Shown here: positions 33,642 through 44,025 of the stretch, one piece after another | How positions within the stretch are numbered: the stretch's first letter is position 1 | How the letters are laid out: each line of letters starts with the position of its first letter | Origin: Izhakiella australiensis | GTDB taxonomy: Bacteria; Pseudomonadota; Gammaproteobacteria; Enterobacterales; Enterobacteriaceae | Reading direction: 5' to 3' | NCBI RefSeq assembly: GCF_002006995.1 | Contig: NZ_MRUL01000024.1 | Location: 1 to 51,450 of the forward strand | Length of the DNA: 51,450 nt | Program-made: the position numbers and the translations under genes | Notes under the pieces: generated by a model | Database searches by the model: none | Seen by the model: the letters and a program-made list of their open reading frames with translations, nothing else | Told to the model about the DNA's origin: nothing

Positions 33642-34484
33642 ATGAAACTGCTGCGTTATGGCCCGGCGGGCAAAGAAAAGCCGGGCATTCTTGATGACCA
33701 GGGCCAACTGCGCGACCTTTCATCGGTCATTGCAGACGTCAATGGCGAAGCGCTACAGCCGGCTTCACTGGCGCTGCTACGCCAACTCAAACTTAATGAC
33801 TTGCCAAAGGTAGAGGGCGATCCTCGCATTGGTCCCTGTGTCGCTCGTCCCGGTAAATTTATTTGTATCGGTCTTAATTACGCCGATCACGCCGCGGAAA
33901 CCGGGGTGGAACCGCCCGCTGAACCGGTGGTATTTAGCAAATGGACCAGCTCAATTATCGGCCCCAATGATGAGGTCGCGCTGCCGCGCGGTTCGGTGAA
34001 AACCGACTGGGAGGTAGAGCTTGGCGTGGTGATCGGCCAGGGGGGAAGTTACATACCGCCTGAGGAAGCGATGCAACACGTTGCCGGTTATTGCGTGATT
34101 AATGATGTCTCCGAGCGTGAGTTTCAGAGTGAACGCGGCGGAACCTGGGATAAAGGCAAAGGCTGCGATACCTTTGGTCCCATGGGGCCCTGGCTGGTTA
34201 CTGCCGATGAAGTTGCCGATCCGCAGAATCTCAATTTGTGGCTGGAGGTCGATGGCCAGCGCTATCAGAACGGCAATACCCGCACCATGATTTTTACCGT
34301 GCAGCAAATCATCAGCTACCTTAGCAACTTTATGAGCTTGCAGCCGGGCGATGTGATTTCTACCGGTACGCCGCCGGGCGTTGGCCTGGGAATGAAGCCG
34401 CCGGTCTTTCTGCGGGCAGGCCAGCAGATGCGCCTGGGCGTTGAAGGTCTTGGCGAACAGCGGCAGCGCGTTATTCAGGCATAA
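33642..34484 (+). CDS. Fumarylacetoacetate hydrolase-family enzyme
   Basis: 280 residues. The N-terminal 60 form the small lid domain (MKLLRYGPAGKEKPGILDD). The catalytic domain has FICIGLNYADHAAETG, the metal-binding EVELGVVIG, VINDVSEREFQ, the GCDTFGPMGPWLV motif and ISTGTPPGVGLG. These fit the branch that includes ureidoglycolate lyase and 2,4-diketo-3-deoxy-L-fuconate hydrolase. AGAGA precedes the ATG. It is alone between yjdM and mltB. A sugar-acid diketo substrate is plausible, but assigning one from sequence is not possible. Confidence 0.8.
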   Translation: MKLLRYGPAGKEKPGILDDQGQLRDLSSVIADVNGEALQPASLALLRQLKLNDLPKVEGDPRIGPCVARPGKFICIGLNYADHAAETGVEPPAEPVVFSKWTSSIIGPNDEVALPRGSVKTDWEVELGVVIGQGGSYIPPEEAMQHVAGYCVINDVSEREFQSERGGTWDKGKGCDTFGPMGPWLVTADEVADPQNLNLWLEVDGQRYQNGNTRTMIFTVQQIISYLSNFMSLQPGDVISTGTPPGVGLGMKPPVFLRAGQQMRLGVEGLGEQRQRVIQA

Positions 34485-34490
34485 GCTAAG

Positions 34491-34519
34491 CGGGCTTTAT
34501 TGCTATGCGCTAAAGCCCG
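34491..34519 (+). terminator. Hairpin after the FAH-family gene
   Basis: CGGGCTTTA and TAAAGCCCG form a perfect 9-bp stem with an 11-base loop, 6 bases after the stop. The following ATTTAAC has only a short T-run, so termination may be partial. Confidence 0.6.
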
Positions 34520-34618
34520 ATTTAACAATGTTGTAAAGTTCACGCCGTCTGGCTTTCCTTTAGTCGTTCTGATGTTTTACTATGACGGGCAATTTTCTTG
34601 CCGGCACAGGGACATCTG

Positions 34619-35695
34619 ATGCGCTCGCTGTTCACCCCGCTCTTACTTATCTCACTGCTCACTGCGTGTAGCAGCGCGCCGAAGCAGGCTGCACCTCCGG
34701 CTTATGGCAATCCTTTTAAAGGGGGCGCGCAGACTGCCGAGGATAGCGGGACTTCACTGCTCAGCGGTGATTTTGCCGGTAATCCGGCGGCGCAAGCTTT
34801 TGTCACAAAGATGGTCAATGAGCATGGTTTCGATCGGGCGCAGCTGGAAGGCACCTTATCGGCAACCAGACGCCTTGGCTGGGTGCTGGATTATATGGAT
34901 CGTCAGGCGCCCATCTACCAGGGCCCGGTCGGGCCAAACGGCGCATGGCTTCGCTATCGTAAAAAATTCATCACCCCCGGCAATGTACAAAACGGCGTCG
35001 CGTTCTGGGACCAGTATCAGGATGCTCTGAACCGCGCCTGGCAGACGTATGGCGTACCACCGGAGATCATCGTGGGGATCATCGGGGTTGAGACGCGCTG
35101 GGGTCGGGTGATGGGTAAAACCCGCATTGTTGACGCGCTGGCGACGCTGGCCTTTGATTACCCACGGCGAGGTAAATATTTCGCCAGCGAACTGGAAACC
35201 TTTATGCTGATGGCGCGCAAAGAGGGCGATAATGTACTCGACCTGCGCGGCTCTTTTGCCGGCGCAATGGGCTACGGACAGTTTATGCCGTCGTCATATC
35301 AGCAGTATGCGGTTGATTTTAACCACGATGGGCATGCCAATTTGTGGGATCCGGTCGATGCCATCGGCAGCGTAGCGCATTACTTCAGCGCCCATGGTTG
35401 GACGCCTGGCGCCGCAGTAGCCGTGCCGGCGAGCGGCCAGGCGCCGGGACTACAGAGCGGTTATGATACGAAATACCTGCCTTCTTCTTTGATTGCCGCC
35501 GGTTTGACGCCGCAGGGCCAGCTGGGCGACGTCCAGCAGGTCAGCCTGCTTAAACTGGATATGGGTGATTATTACCAGTACTGGTTTGGCCTGCCTAATT
35601 TTTATGCTATTACCCGTTATAACCACAGTACGCACTATGCTATGGCTGTGTGGCAGTTAGGATTAGCGGTGCGTCAGGCGCGCGGAGCCGGTTAA
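34619..35695 (+). CDS. mltB: Membrane-bound lytic murein transglycosylase B
   Basis: 358 residues from ATG 34619; a frame open 7 codons further upstream (TTG 34598) lacks a signal. MRSLFTPLLLISLLTACSSA is a lipoprotein signal with the lipobox LTAC, so the enzyme is anchored to the outer membrane. The GH103/SLT_2 domain has the catalytic Glu in IIGVETRWGRVMG, DALATLAFDYPRR and the GAMGYGQFMPSSY motif. It cleaves peptidoglycan glycan strands to anhydromuropeptides. E. coli MltB is about the same length (361) and also lies upstream of pncC-recA. Confidence 0.92.
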   Translation: MRSLFTPLLLISLLTACSSAPKQAAPPAYGNPFKGGAQTAEDSGTSLLSGDFAGNPAAQAFVTKMVNEHGFDRAQLEGTLSATRRLGWVLDYMDRQAPIYQGPVGPNGAWLRYRKKFITPGNVQNGVAFWDQYQDALNRAWQTYGVPPEIIVGIIGVETRWGRVMGKTRIVDALATLAFDYPRRGKYFASELETFMLMARKEGDNVLDLRGSFAGAMGYGQFMPSSYQQYAVDFNHDGHANLWDPVDAIGSVAHYFSAHGWTPGAAVAVPASGQAPGLQSGYDTKYLPSSLIAAGLTPQGQLGDVQQVSLLKLDMGDYYQYWFGLPNFYAITRYNHSTHYAMAVWQLGLAVRQARGAG

Positions 35696-35828
35696 TTTCC
35701 GGCAAGTCTCAGACGTTGCCTGAAGATTGCTGATAAAGCGTCGTATTTTTCGACGCGATGGTCTTTTCATCTGGCCTTACGGTGGACTGATTAGCGTTTC
35801 GCCGCGCTGGCCGTTCAAGGAGTAGGTA

Positions 35829-36602
35829 ATGGTAGATTGGGATCCGCAACTTTATCGTCGTTTTGAAGCAGAACGTACTCGTCCGGCTCATGAACTGTTA
35901 GCACGAGTATCTCTTACCCGCGCTAATTTTATCAGCGATCTCGGCTGCGGGCCGGGTAACAGCACTGAGCTGCTTTTCACCGCCTGGCCGCAGGCAACGG
36001 TGACCGGCATTGATTCGTCGCCCGCGATGCTTGAGCAGGCCCGGGCCCGCCTGCCGCTGTGTCGCTTTACATCGGCAGATATCAATCACTGGCGGCCAGC
36101 TGAACCGCAAAACCTTATTTATGCCAACGCGTCATTACAGTGGCTGAGCGGTCATGAGACGCTGCTACCCGCACTGGTAAGCCAGCTGGCGCCCGCAGGC
36201 GTACTGGCAATACAAATGCCGGATAATCTTGATGAACCCAGCCATAGTTTGATGCGTGAAGTCGCCAGCGATGGGGAATGGCGCGATCTTATTCCGCCCG
36301 CCGCCGCCCAGCGTAAGCGTCTGCTTAGCGCTGAAAACTATTACGATTTACTCAGCGCCTGTGATTGCCATGTCGATATCTGGCGTACCACTTATTATCA
36401 CGTGATGCCCTCTGCGGCGGCGATTATTGACTGGCTAAAAGCGACTGGATTGCGGCCTTTTCTCGCCGGACTGGACGCATCGCAGCAGGCGCGGTTTCTG
36501 AGCAGCTACCAGGCACGTCTGAGTACTGCTTATCCGGCGCGTCAGGACGGTAGCTGCTTGTTAGCTTTCCCCCGGCTTTTTATGGTGGCGCAGCGCAGGT
36601 GA
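35829..36602 (+). CDS. tam: Trans-aconitate 2-methyltransferase
   Basis: 257 residues. [15 protein letters not shown] is the S-adenosylmethionine binding loop, and [19 protein letters not shown] and [20 protein letters not shown] match Tam closely. It methylates trans-aconitate, a by-product that would inhibit the citric acid cycle. AAGGAG lies seven bases before the ATG. In E. coli tam is elsewhere; its place between mltB and pncC is a lineage-specific insertion. Confidence 0.85.
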   Translation: MVDWDPQLYRRFEAERTRPAHELLARVSLTRANFISDLGCGPGNSTELLFTAWPQATVTGIDSSPAMLEQARARLPLCRFTSADINHWRPAEPQNLIYANASLQWLSGHETLLPALVSQLAPAGVLAIQMPDNLDEPSHSLMREVASDGEWRDLIPPAAAQRKRLLSAENYYDLLSACDCHVDIWRTTYYHVMPSAAAIIDWLKATGLRPFLAGLDASQQARFLSSYQARLSTAYPARQDGSCLLAFPRLFMVAQRR

Positions 36603-36724
36603 CTGGTTTTTTAGCCTGATATTTCAGGCTGGAATACGTCTCGCAAAACCTGAGGTCCGGCACTCTTCTGCGCGTCAAAAATGTTATTCTGCGCGCTAAT
36701 TGATAGCAATAACCGTGAGGGCAT

Positions 36725-37234
36725 ATGACTGACGAACAGCTTGGCAAGCTTAGCGCGGAAATCGGTGGATTATTACAGCGTCAGCATGCCAGCGTGACTA
36801 CCGCCGAATCATGCACTGGCGGTGGGATAGCTCAGGCACTGACCGCAATTCCGGGGAGTTCGGCCTGGTTTGGCTACGGTTTTGTCACCTATAGCAACGA
36901 GGCGAAGAAAAAATTGGTCGGCGTGCGGCAAGCGACGCTGGACGCCCATGGCGCAGTCAGCGAGGCGGTGGTGCTTGAGATGGCCGAAGGGGCGCTGAAA
37001 GTCTCAGGCGCAAACTATGCCATCTCCGTCAGCGGCATCGCCGGACCTGACGGTGGAACGCCACAAAAACCGGTCGGCACCGTCTGGTTTGGTTTTGCTT
37101 CCGGTACCGGAAGAAGTGAGGCCTGGCGTCAGCAATTTGCCGGCGATCGTCAACAGGTGCGCCGTCTGGCAACGGCTTGGGCGCTGGAAACGCTGCGCAA
37201 ACAATTTCTCGAAAATAAACTTGATACTGTATGA
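36725..37234 (+). CDS. pncC: Nicotinamide-nucleotide amidohydrolase PncC
   Basis: 169 residues, equal to a stand-alone CinA C-terminal domain. TTAESCTGGGIAQALTAIPG holds the catalytic Ser/Thr region; VSGIAGPDGGTPQKPVGTVW is the second family motif. It deamidates NMN to NaMN in the pyridine nucleotide salvage cycle. It lies directly upstream of recA as in E. coli (ygaD), and its last codons overlap the recA LexA box, so its 3' end is constrained by that operator. Confidence 0.92.
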   Translation: MTDEQLGKLSAEIGGLLQRQHASVTTAESCTGGGIAQALTAIPGSSAWFGYGFVTYSNEAKKKLVGVRQATLDAHGAVSEAVVLEMAEGALKVSGANYAISVSGIAGPDGGTPQKPVGTVWFGFASGTGRSEAWRQQFAGDRQQVRRLATAWALETLRKQFLENKLDTV

Positions 37235-37248
37235 GCATACAGTATAAT
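37221..37248 (+). promoter_or_regulatory. recA promoter with LexA box
   Basis: TTGATA (37221-37226) and TATAAT (37243-37248) are separated by 16 bases. Between them lies the SOS box TACTGTATGAGCATACAGTA (37225-37244, CTGT-N8-ACAG). The box overlaps the -35 and the start of the -10 and also covers the pncC stop codon. This is the same design as in E. coli. Confidence 0.97.
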
Positions 37249-37308
37249 CACTGTCAGTTTTAGTTTTACAGACGCAAAGGCACGCTACGTGCGCTTTACC
37301 CTGCATGA

Positions 37309-38388
<1,080 letters not shown>

Positions 38389-38457
38389 TACGCGAATTAT
38401 GCGGCCTGGCCGCCGCCACTGTCATTGGCGACTGACGGCCAGTAGCGAGAGTCACAG

Positions 38458-38490
38458 CGGGTAAGGGTAATCCTTACCCGTTTTTCTTTT
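38458..38490 (+). terminator. Rho-independent terminator after recA
   Basis: CGGGTAAGG and CCTTACCCG form a 9-bp stem around GTAAT, followed by TTTTTCTTTT. In E. coli a similar terminator lets only some transcripts read through to recX. No other gene lies in the recA-recX gap. Confidence 0.93.
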
Positions 38491-38649
38491 TTAATCATTA
38501 CCACCCGCCTGAGTTTTTTCATCCGCTTACATCCTGAACGAACGACTCACCTGATGGAACTTTGTCAATTCTCCCGGTCAGAAGTTATGCTGAAGCAATG
38601 GAGTGTGGTACGAATTGGCTGATTTAAAGTAATACGGTAGAACGCTATC

Positions 38650-39159
38650 ATGACAGCAACTGATGCAAAAACGCGGTTAAATCGGTTAACCGCCAGAGCT
38701 ATGCGCGTGCTGGCGCTGCGCGATCATAGTGAAGCAGAACTGCGTCGCAAAATGGCGCTGGCTGCGCAGCGTGCGAGCTCCGACGCCGGGCAAGATGCGG
38801 CATCGGGGCCGAGCGATGAGGAAATTGAACAGGTGATTGCCTGGTGCTATCAGCATAATTTTCTTGATGATGGCCGTTTTACTGAGCGTTTTATTGCCGG
38901 ACGCTCACGCAAAGGATACGGTCCGCAGCGTATTCGTATGGAGCTTGGTCAAAAAGGCATCGATCGCCAGCTCATTGATGCCGCGCTAGCCGATTGCGGT
39001 ATCGACTGGACGCAGCGCGCTGCCGACCTTGCCTGGCGCCGCTTCGGTCAGCCGCTGCCGCAGGAATGGAAGGAAAAGGCGAAAGTGCAGCGTTACCTGC
39101 TGACAAGAGGGTTCTTTATGGAAGATGTTCAGGGGATTTTCAGAAATTTTGATAATTGA
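38650..39159 (+). CDS. recX: RecA regulator RecX
   Basis: 169 residues, with the three-helix repeats of RecX: ARAMRVLALRDHSEAELRRK, IEQVIAWCYQHNFLDDGRFT and RIRMELGQKGIDRQLIDAAL. It caps and limits RecA filaments. E. coli RecX is 166 residues. A short poorly conserved insert (ASSDAGQDAASGPSDEE) links the first two repeats. Position after recA confirms the call. Confidence 0.95.
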   Translation: MTATDAKTRLNRLTARAMRVLALRDHSEAELRRKMALAAQRASSDAGQDAASGPSDEEIEQVIAWCYQHNFLDDGRFTERFIAGRSRKGYGPQRIRMELGQKGIDRQLIDAALADCGIDWTQRAADLAWRRFGQPLPQEWKEKAKVQRYLLTRGFFMEDVQGIFRNFDN

Positions 39160-39295
39160 CCGTGAAGAGATTTTACTTCCCTCTGAAGAAAATTTATCTT
39201 ATTCACCACTTTTTGTTCGTGCGGGCGGGACTGACAGCCAGACCCGGGTACTCAATGGCCCACGAACGCTATATTAGCGTGATTTCAGGACATCT

Positions 39296-41923
39296 ATGAG
39301 CAAGAGCACCGCGGAGATTCGTCAGGCGTTTCTCGACTTTTTCCATAGCAAGGGCCATCAGGTTGTAGCAAGCAGCTCCCTGGTACCTAATAACGATCCC
39401 ACTCTGCTTTTTACTAACGCAGGGATGAATCAGTTTAAAGACGTTTTTCTTGGCCAGGATAAGCGCAACTATTCGCGGGCGACAACGTCGCAACGCTGCG
39501 TGCGCGCCGGCGGCAAGCATAATGATTTAGAAAACGTTGGCTATACCGCGCGCCATCACACGTTCTTCGAAATGTTAGGTAACTTCAGTTTCGGTGACTA
39601 TTTCAAGCAGGAGGCGATTGCCTTTGCCTGGGAACTGTTGACTGCCCCGCAGTGGTTTAATTTACCCAAAGAACGCCTGTGGGTGACGGTCTATGAGACC
39701 GATGATGAAGCCTATGATATCTGGGCGAAAGAGATCGGCGTACCCGCCGAGCGCATTATTCGCATTGGCGATAATAAGGGCGCCGCTTATGCATCTGACA
39801 ACTTCTGGCAGATGGGTGACACCGGACCTTGCGGCCCATGCTCTGAAATCTTTTACGATCACGGCGACCATATCTGGGGCGGTCCTCCGGGCAGCCCGGA
39901 AGAAGACGGTGACCGCTATATCGAAATCTGGAATATCGTGTTTATGCAGTTCAACCGTCAGGCTGACGGTACGATGCAACCCTTGCCGAAACCTTCAGTT
40001 GATACCGGCATGGGACTTGAGCGCATTTCAGCTGTCTTGCAGCATGTAAATTCTAACTATGAAATCGATCTGTTCCAGAAGCTAATTAACGCGGTTGCTG
40101 AGGTGACCGGCACCTCGGATTTAACCAATAAATCTTTGCGCGTTGTGGCCGACCATATTCGCTCCTGTGCGTTTCTGGTGGCTGATGGCGTTATCCCATC
40201 CAATGAAAACCGTGGTTACGTACTGCGCCGTATCATTCGTCGCGCGGTGCGCCATGGCAATATGCTGGGCGCAAAAGGCACGTTCTTCTGGAAGCTGGTC
40301 GCCCCCCTGATTGACGTGATGGGCGGTGCGGGTGATGACCTTCAACGCCAGCAGGCGCAGGTAGAACAGGTGCTGAGGAGCGAAGAGGAGCAGTTTGCTA
40401 AGACCCTTGAGCGTGGCCTTGCTTTGCTGGATGATGAGTTGGCGAAGCTGAAAGGTAACGTTCTTGATGGTGAAACGGTTTTCCGCTTATACGATACCTT
40501 TGGTTTCCCGGCCGATTTGACGGCGGATGTTTGCCGTGAGCGTAATCTGAAAATTGATGAAGAGGGATTTGAGCGCGCGATGGAGCAACAGCGCCAGCGT
40601 GCTCGCGATGCCAGTGGGTTTGGCGTTGATTATAACAGCGTGATTCGGGTCGATGAATCGACTCGTTTCAACGGCTACGAGCAGCTTGAAGGCAATGCAA
40701 CCGTCAAAGCCATCTTTGTTGATGGCAGCGAAGCAAAAGAGATTTCCGCGGGCCAGCAGGGCGTAATAATCCTCGATCAGACGCCGTTTTATGGTGAATC
40801 AGGCGGCCAGGTTGGTGATACCGGTACTTTGCAGGGTAGCAACGCGCAGTTTATGGTAAGCGATACCCAGAAATATGCTCAGGCGTTTGGCCATATTGGA
40901 AAACTCGTCAGCGGTCATCTGAAAATTGGCGATCGCCTTGATGCCCAGGTCGATGCCGCCCGACGCGCGCGCATTCGTCTTAATCACTCGGCAACCCATT
41001 TGCTGCACGCCGCGCTGCGCCACGAATTGGGCGAGCATGTGGCACAGAAAGGCTCATTGGTTAACGATAAATATCTGCGCTTCGATTTCTCACATTTCGA
41101 AGCGATGAAACCAGAAGAAATTCGCCGGGTTGAAGATATGGTTAACGAACATATCCGCCGCAATCATGCGGTGACTACCCATATTATGGCGCTGGAAGAT
41201 GCCAAAGCGCAGGGGGCGATGGCGCTATTTGGCGAGAAATATGACGATCGCGTCAGGGTGCTTAGCATGGGTGATTTCTCCACCGAGCTTTGTGGCGGAA
41301 CGCATGCCAGCCGTACTGGCGATATCGGTCTGTTTCGTATTGTTAGCGAGCAGGGTACCGCGGCTGGTGTACGTCGTATTGAGGCGGTTACCGGCGAAGG
41401 TGCGCTCAGGCAGGTACATTCGCAGAGTGAACAACTGCATGATGTAGCCCAGTTACTAAAAGCCAACAGCAGCAATCTGACTGATAAAGTTAAAGTGATG
41501 ATTGAACATGCGCGTTCGCTTGAAAAAGAACTGCAGCAGCTGAAAGACCAGCAGGCCGCCCATGAGAGTGCTTCACTTGGTAGCAACGCTATCGATCTTA
41601 ACGGCGCAAAATTGTTGGTGAGCCAGCTGGATGGTACTGATCCGAAAATGCTGCGCACAATGGTCGACGATCTGAAGAATCAGCTGAAATCGGCAATCAT
41701 CGTGCTGGCAACAGTTTCAGAAGGCAAAGTTTCTCTGATCGCTGGGGTGACCAAGGATCTGACCGATCGCGTTAAAGCGGGTGAGTTAATTTCAGAATTA
41801 GCTCAAAGGGTCGGCGGTAAAGGTGGCGGACGCCCGGATATGGCTCAGGCCGGAGGCAATGACGTTCAGGCGCTGTCAGGGGCACTTGCCAGCGTTGAAT
41901 CCTGGGTTAAAGCAAAGCTGTAA
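39296..41923 (+). CDS. alaS: Alanyl-tRNA synthetase
   Basis: 875 residues, equal in length to E. coli AlaS. The class II catalytic core has [31 protein letters not shown] and [13 protein letters not shown]. The editing domain carries HxxxH ([13 protein letters not shown]) and the downstream CGGTH motif. The C-terminal C-Ala domain ends [16 protein letters not shown]. It charges tRNA-Ala and edits Ser/Gly errors. No frameshift is seen. recX lies 136 bp upstream and csrA follows. Confidence 0.98.
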   Translation: MSKSTAEIRQAFLDFFHSKGHQVVASSSLVPNNDPTLLFTNAGMNQFKDVFLGQDKRNYSRATTSQRCVRAGGKHNDLENVGYTARHHTFFEMLGNFSFGDYFKQEAIAFAWELLTAPQWFNLPKERLWVTVYETDDEAYDIWAKEIGVPAERIIRIGDNKGAAYASDNFWQMGDTGPCGPCSEIFYDHGDHIWGGPPGSPEEDGDRYIEIWNIVFMQFNRQADGTMQPLPKPSVDTGMGLERISAVLQHVNSNYEIDLFQKLINAVAEVTGTSDLTNKSLRVVADHIRSCAFLVADGVIPSNENRGYVLRRIIRRAVRHGNMLGAKGTFFWKLVAPLIDVMGGAGDDLQRQQAQVEQVLRSEEEQFAKTLERGLALLDDELAKLKGNVLDGETVFRLYDTFGFPADLTADVCRERNLKIDEEGFERAMEQQRQRARDASGFGVDYNSVIRVDESTRFNGYEQLEGNATVKAIFVDGSEAKEISAGQQGVIILDQTPFYGESGGQVGDTGTLQGSNAQFMVSDTQKYAQAFGHIGKLVSGHLKIGDRLDAQVDAARRARIRLNHSATHLLHAALRHELGEHVAQKGSLVNDKYLRFDFSHFEAMKPEEIRRVEDMVNEHIRRNHAVTTHIMALEDAKAQGAMALFGEKYDDRVRVLSMGDFSTELCGGTHASRTGDIGLFRIVSEQGTAAGVRRIEAVTGEGALRQVHSQSEQLHDVAQLLKANSSNLTDKVKVMIEHARSLEKELQQLKDQQAAHESASLGSNAIDLNGAKLLVSQLDGTDPKMLRTMVDDLKNQLKSAIIVLATVSEGKVSLIAGVTKDLTDRVKAGELISELAQRVGGKGGGRPDMAQAGGNDVQALSGALASVESWVKAKL

Positions 41924-42165
41924 CACTATAAGAAACGTACTGGGTGGTACGTGATAAGGCGCTTACTATAGCATGCCGCCTGTTGCGTACCCGTAAACAA
42001 AGTCAGGTGGTTGTTACGTATTTCGGCTAAACTATGTATCAGCAGAATGTATTGGTGTGAGGATGCACTTTTGGTGTATTTGTCATAAGCTACATTAAGC
42101 GTTATTTGATGGATAATGCCGGGAGACGGTAAACCCGACTCTATTAATCTTTCAAGGAGCAAAGA

Positions 42166-42351
42166 ATGCTTATTCTAACTCGTCGAGTTGGTGAAACCCT
42201 CATGATTGGCGATGAGGTGACTGTAACGGTCCTGGGCGTTAAAGGTAACCAGGTGCGCATTGGGGTTAATGCGCCAAAAGAAGTGTCTGTTCACCGCGAA
42301 GAGATCTATCAGCGTATTCAGGCTGAAAAGAGTCAGCAAACGAGCTACTAA
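42166..42351 (+). CDS. csrA: Carbon storage regulator CsrA
   Basis: 61 residues, the standard E. coli length: [20 protein letters not shown], the RNA-binding [17 protein letters not shown] and a short tail. The homodimer binds GGA motifs in mRNA leaders and controls glycolysis, motility and biofilm genes. AAGGAG lies eight bases upstream of the ATG. It is 242 bp after alaS, with the promoter region in that gap. Confidence 0.98.
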   Translation: MLILTRRVGETLMIGDEVTVTVLGVKGNQVRIGVNAPKEVSVHREEIYQRIQAEKSQQTSY

Positions 42352-42362
42352 CCTTATTCCAC

Positions 42363-42395
42363 GCCTCGCAAAGTCATTGCGAGGCGCTGCTTTAT
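42363..42395 (+). terminator. Terminator-like hairpin after csrA, in the 311-bp gap before the tRNAs
   Basis: GCCTCGCA and TGCGAGGC form an 8-bp stem, followed by GCTGCTTTAT. The T-run is weak. The remaining gap up to 42571 has no supported gene; from 42572 it holds the tRNA promoter. Confidence 0.65.
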
Positions 42396-42571
42396 CGGTA
42401 TCCCTTCTGGTTTTCGCTTTTTTTCCTTTTCCGAACATTTTTCTCTGGCGCAGGCGGGTAGCAGACAGGCTACAGCCCGTAAGTTCAGTGTTGATTATTC
42501 AATCTTTTTGTCGGCAAATTATTCTGATTGCGTGGCTTTTGTGCAATCAAACTCACCGGGGGAAAAAATGT

Positions 42572-42599
42572 TTGACTTATAAGTGCGGGAAAGTAATAT
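42572..42599 (+). promoter_or_regulatory. Promoter of the tRNA operon
   Basis: TTGACT and TAATAT are separated by 16 bases and followed by a GC-rich discriminator (GTGCGCCACGC). That discriminator is typical of stringently controlled stable RNA promoters. It lies 63 bp before tRNA-Ser. Confidence 0.8.
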
Positions 42600-42662
42600 G
42601 TGCGCCACGCAACGCCGATGAACAGTTTCAAGTTCAGACGCGAAACGTTTCAGAGTCAGTGT

Positions 42663-42755
42663 GGTGAGGTGGCCGAGAGGCTGAAGGCGCTCCCCTGCTA
42701 AGGGAGTATGCGGTCAAAAGCTGCATCGAGGGTTCGAATCCCTCCCTCACCGCCA
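42663..42755 (+). tRNA. serV: tRNA-Ser (anticodon GCU)
   Basis: 93 nt with the long variable arm of serine tRNAs and an encoded CCA end. The anticodon stem CTCCC/GGGAG encloses CTGCTAA, with GCT at 42697-42699. The sequence is almost that of E. coli serV and has the same neighbours (csrA upstream, tRNA-Arg downstream). It reads AGC and AGU codons. Confidence 0.97.
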
Positions 42756-42761
42756 TTTGAT

Positions 42762-42838
42762 GCATCCGTAGCTCAGCTGGATAGAGTACTCGGCTACGAA
42801 CCGAGCGGTCGGAGGTTCGAATCCTCCCGGATGCGCCA
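42762..42838 (+). tRNA. tRNA-Arg (anticodon ACG), first copy
   Basis: 77 nt with GCATCCG/CGGATGC acceptor arms and encoded CCA. The anticodon stem CTCGG/CCGAG encloses CTACGAA; ACG is at 42796-42798 and is deaminated to ICG in cells. It lies 6 bases after tRNA-Ser. Confidence 0.97.
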
Positions 42839-42882
42839 TACTCTGGTAGTTAAAGCAGTTTGCAGTGAAGTTAAATAGTTGT

Positions 42883-42959
42883 GCATCCGTAGCTCAGCTG
42901 GATAGAGTACTCGGCTACGAACCGAGCGGTCGGAGGTTCGAATCCTCCCGGATGCGCCA
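42883..42959 (+). tRNA. tRNA-Arg (anticodon ACG), second copy
   Basis: Identical over all 77 nt to the copy at 42762-42838, with ACG at 42917-42919. The 44-bp spacer is unrelated to the repeat. E. coli has four copies (argVYZQ) at this place, so the array here is shorter. Confidence 0.97.
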
Positions 42960-43218
42960 TCCTTACCCATACCTGATAGTAAGTTCTGCCTGACCGGCCG
43001 GTTTACTTTCCTGAGTGAGCTATCTACAGGCTGCTCGGCAAATTCTTAATTCTCATCTTTTTATTTCTCCTGTCTAAGGCATTTTCCCTCCCTGACACGT
43101 TGATTACGCATAAAAAATCCCATGCTAAGCATAAGGCATTTGCTGATCCATGCCGACGGCGACAATACAGGCCAAGTAAGTTAAAGTATGCTCTCGTTTA
43201 AGCAGGGAGCAGAGGATG

Positions 43219-43785
43219 ATGTACGATCGCTACGCAGGCCTGATATTTGATATGGACGGCACCCTTCTGGATACGGAACCAACTCACCGTAAAGCATGGC
43301 AGGTGGTGCTGGCCCGCTACGGTATGCGTTTTGACGAACAGGCGATGGTTGGCTTAAACGGTTCGCCTTGCTGGCGTGTCGCACAGGCTATTCTCTCCTG
43401 GCATAACGTCGAGCAGGATCCTCATCTGCTGGCGCGTGAAAAAACCGATATGGTTAAAAGTATGCTGATGGAGACGGTTCAGCCGCTTCCTCTGGTCGAG
43501 GTGGTTAAGCGCTACAAAGGCCGTCGTCCGATGGCCGTTGGTACTGGCAGCGAGCATGCAATGGCTGACGCTTTATTGCGCCGTCTGGATTTGTATGACT
43601 ATTTCGACGTCATCGTCGGCGCGGATGATGTTAAGACCCATAAACCTGAACCGGAAACTTTTTTGCGCTGCGCGCAGCTTATGGGCGTGCAGCCAGAGCG
43701 CTGCGTGGTATTTGAAGATGCTGATTTTGGCGTTCAGGCTGCCCGGGCGGCCGGAATGGACGTGGTGGATGTTCGTCTGGTGTAA
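43219..43785 (+). CDS. yqaB: Fructose-1-phosphate phosphatase YqaB (HAD family)
   Basis: 188 residues from the second ATG, which matches the E. coli protein; ATG 43216 is the other choice. FDMDGTLLDTEPTHRKAW carries the HAD nucleophile Asp; PMAVGTGSE is motif II; motif III lysine and the acidic pair lie in KTHKPEPETF and VVFEDADFGVQAARAAGMD. The beta-phosphoglucomutase-like subfamily acts on sugar phosphates. In E. coli yqaB is followed by yqaA and gshA; here yqaA is missing and the 240-bp gap to gshA holds no supported gene. Confidence 0.93.
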   Translation: MYDRYAGLIFDMDGTLLDTEPTHRKAWQVVLARYGMRFDEQAMVGLNGSPCWRVAQAILSWHNVEQDPHLLAREKTDMVKSMLMETVQPLPLVEVVKRYKGRRPMAVGTGSEHAMADALLRRLDLYDYFDVIVGADDVKTHKPEPETFLRCAQLMGVQPERCVVFEDADFGVQAARAAGMDVVDVRLV

Positions 43786-44025
43786 ATTGCCCTGGTAACA
43801 AAAACTATTGATGCACAGCAACCGTACGGCAGCCAGGTACAATATGGCTGCGGTATCATATTCGGCGGCCTGATGATTGCGACTGCAGGATGTCAGCAGC
43901 AGTAATCATGGTCGCAATAATTAGTTTAAAGAGCTTGGGATAGCTGCATCAATTCGCTAAACCCTCATGCTGCGGTTAACATTATGCGTAATAAAAATAA
44001 ATTTCTCACAGAGCGGGAGGTCACA

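Noticed and set aside
42762..42959. The two identical tRNA-Arg genes as an integrated element boundary (att duplication)
   Set aside because: Tandem tRNA-Arg(ACG) copies are normal at this locus and no mobile genes lie between or next to them.
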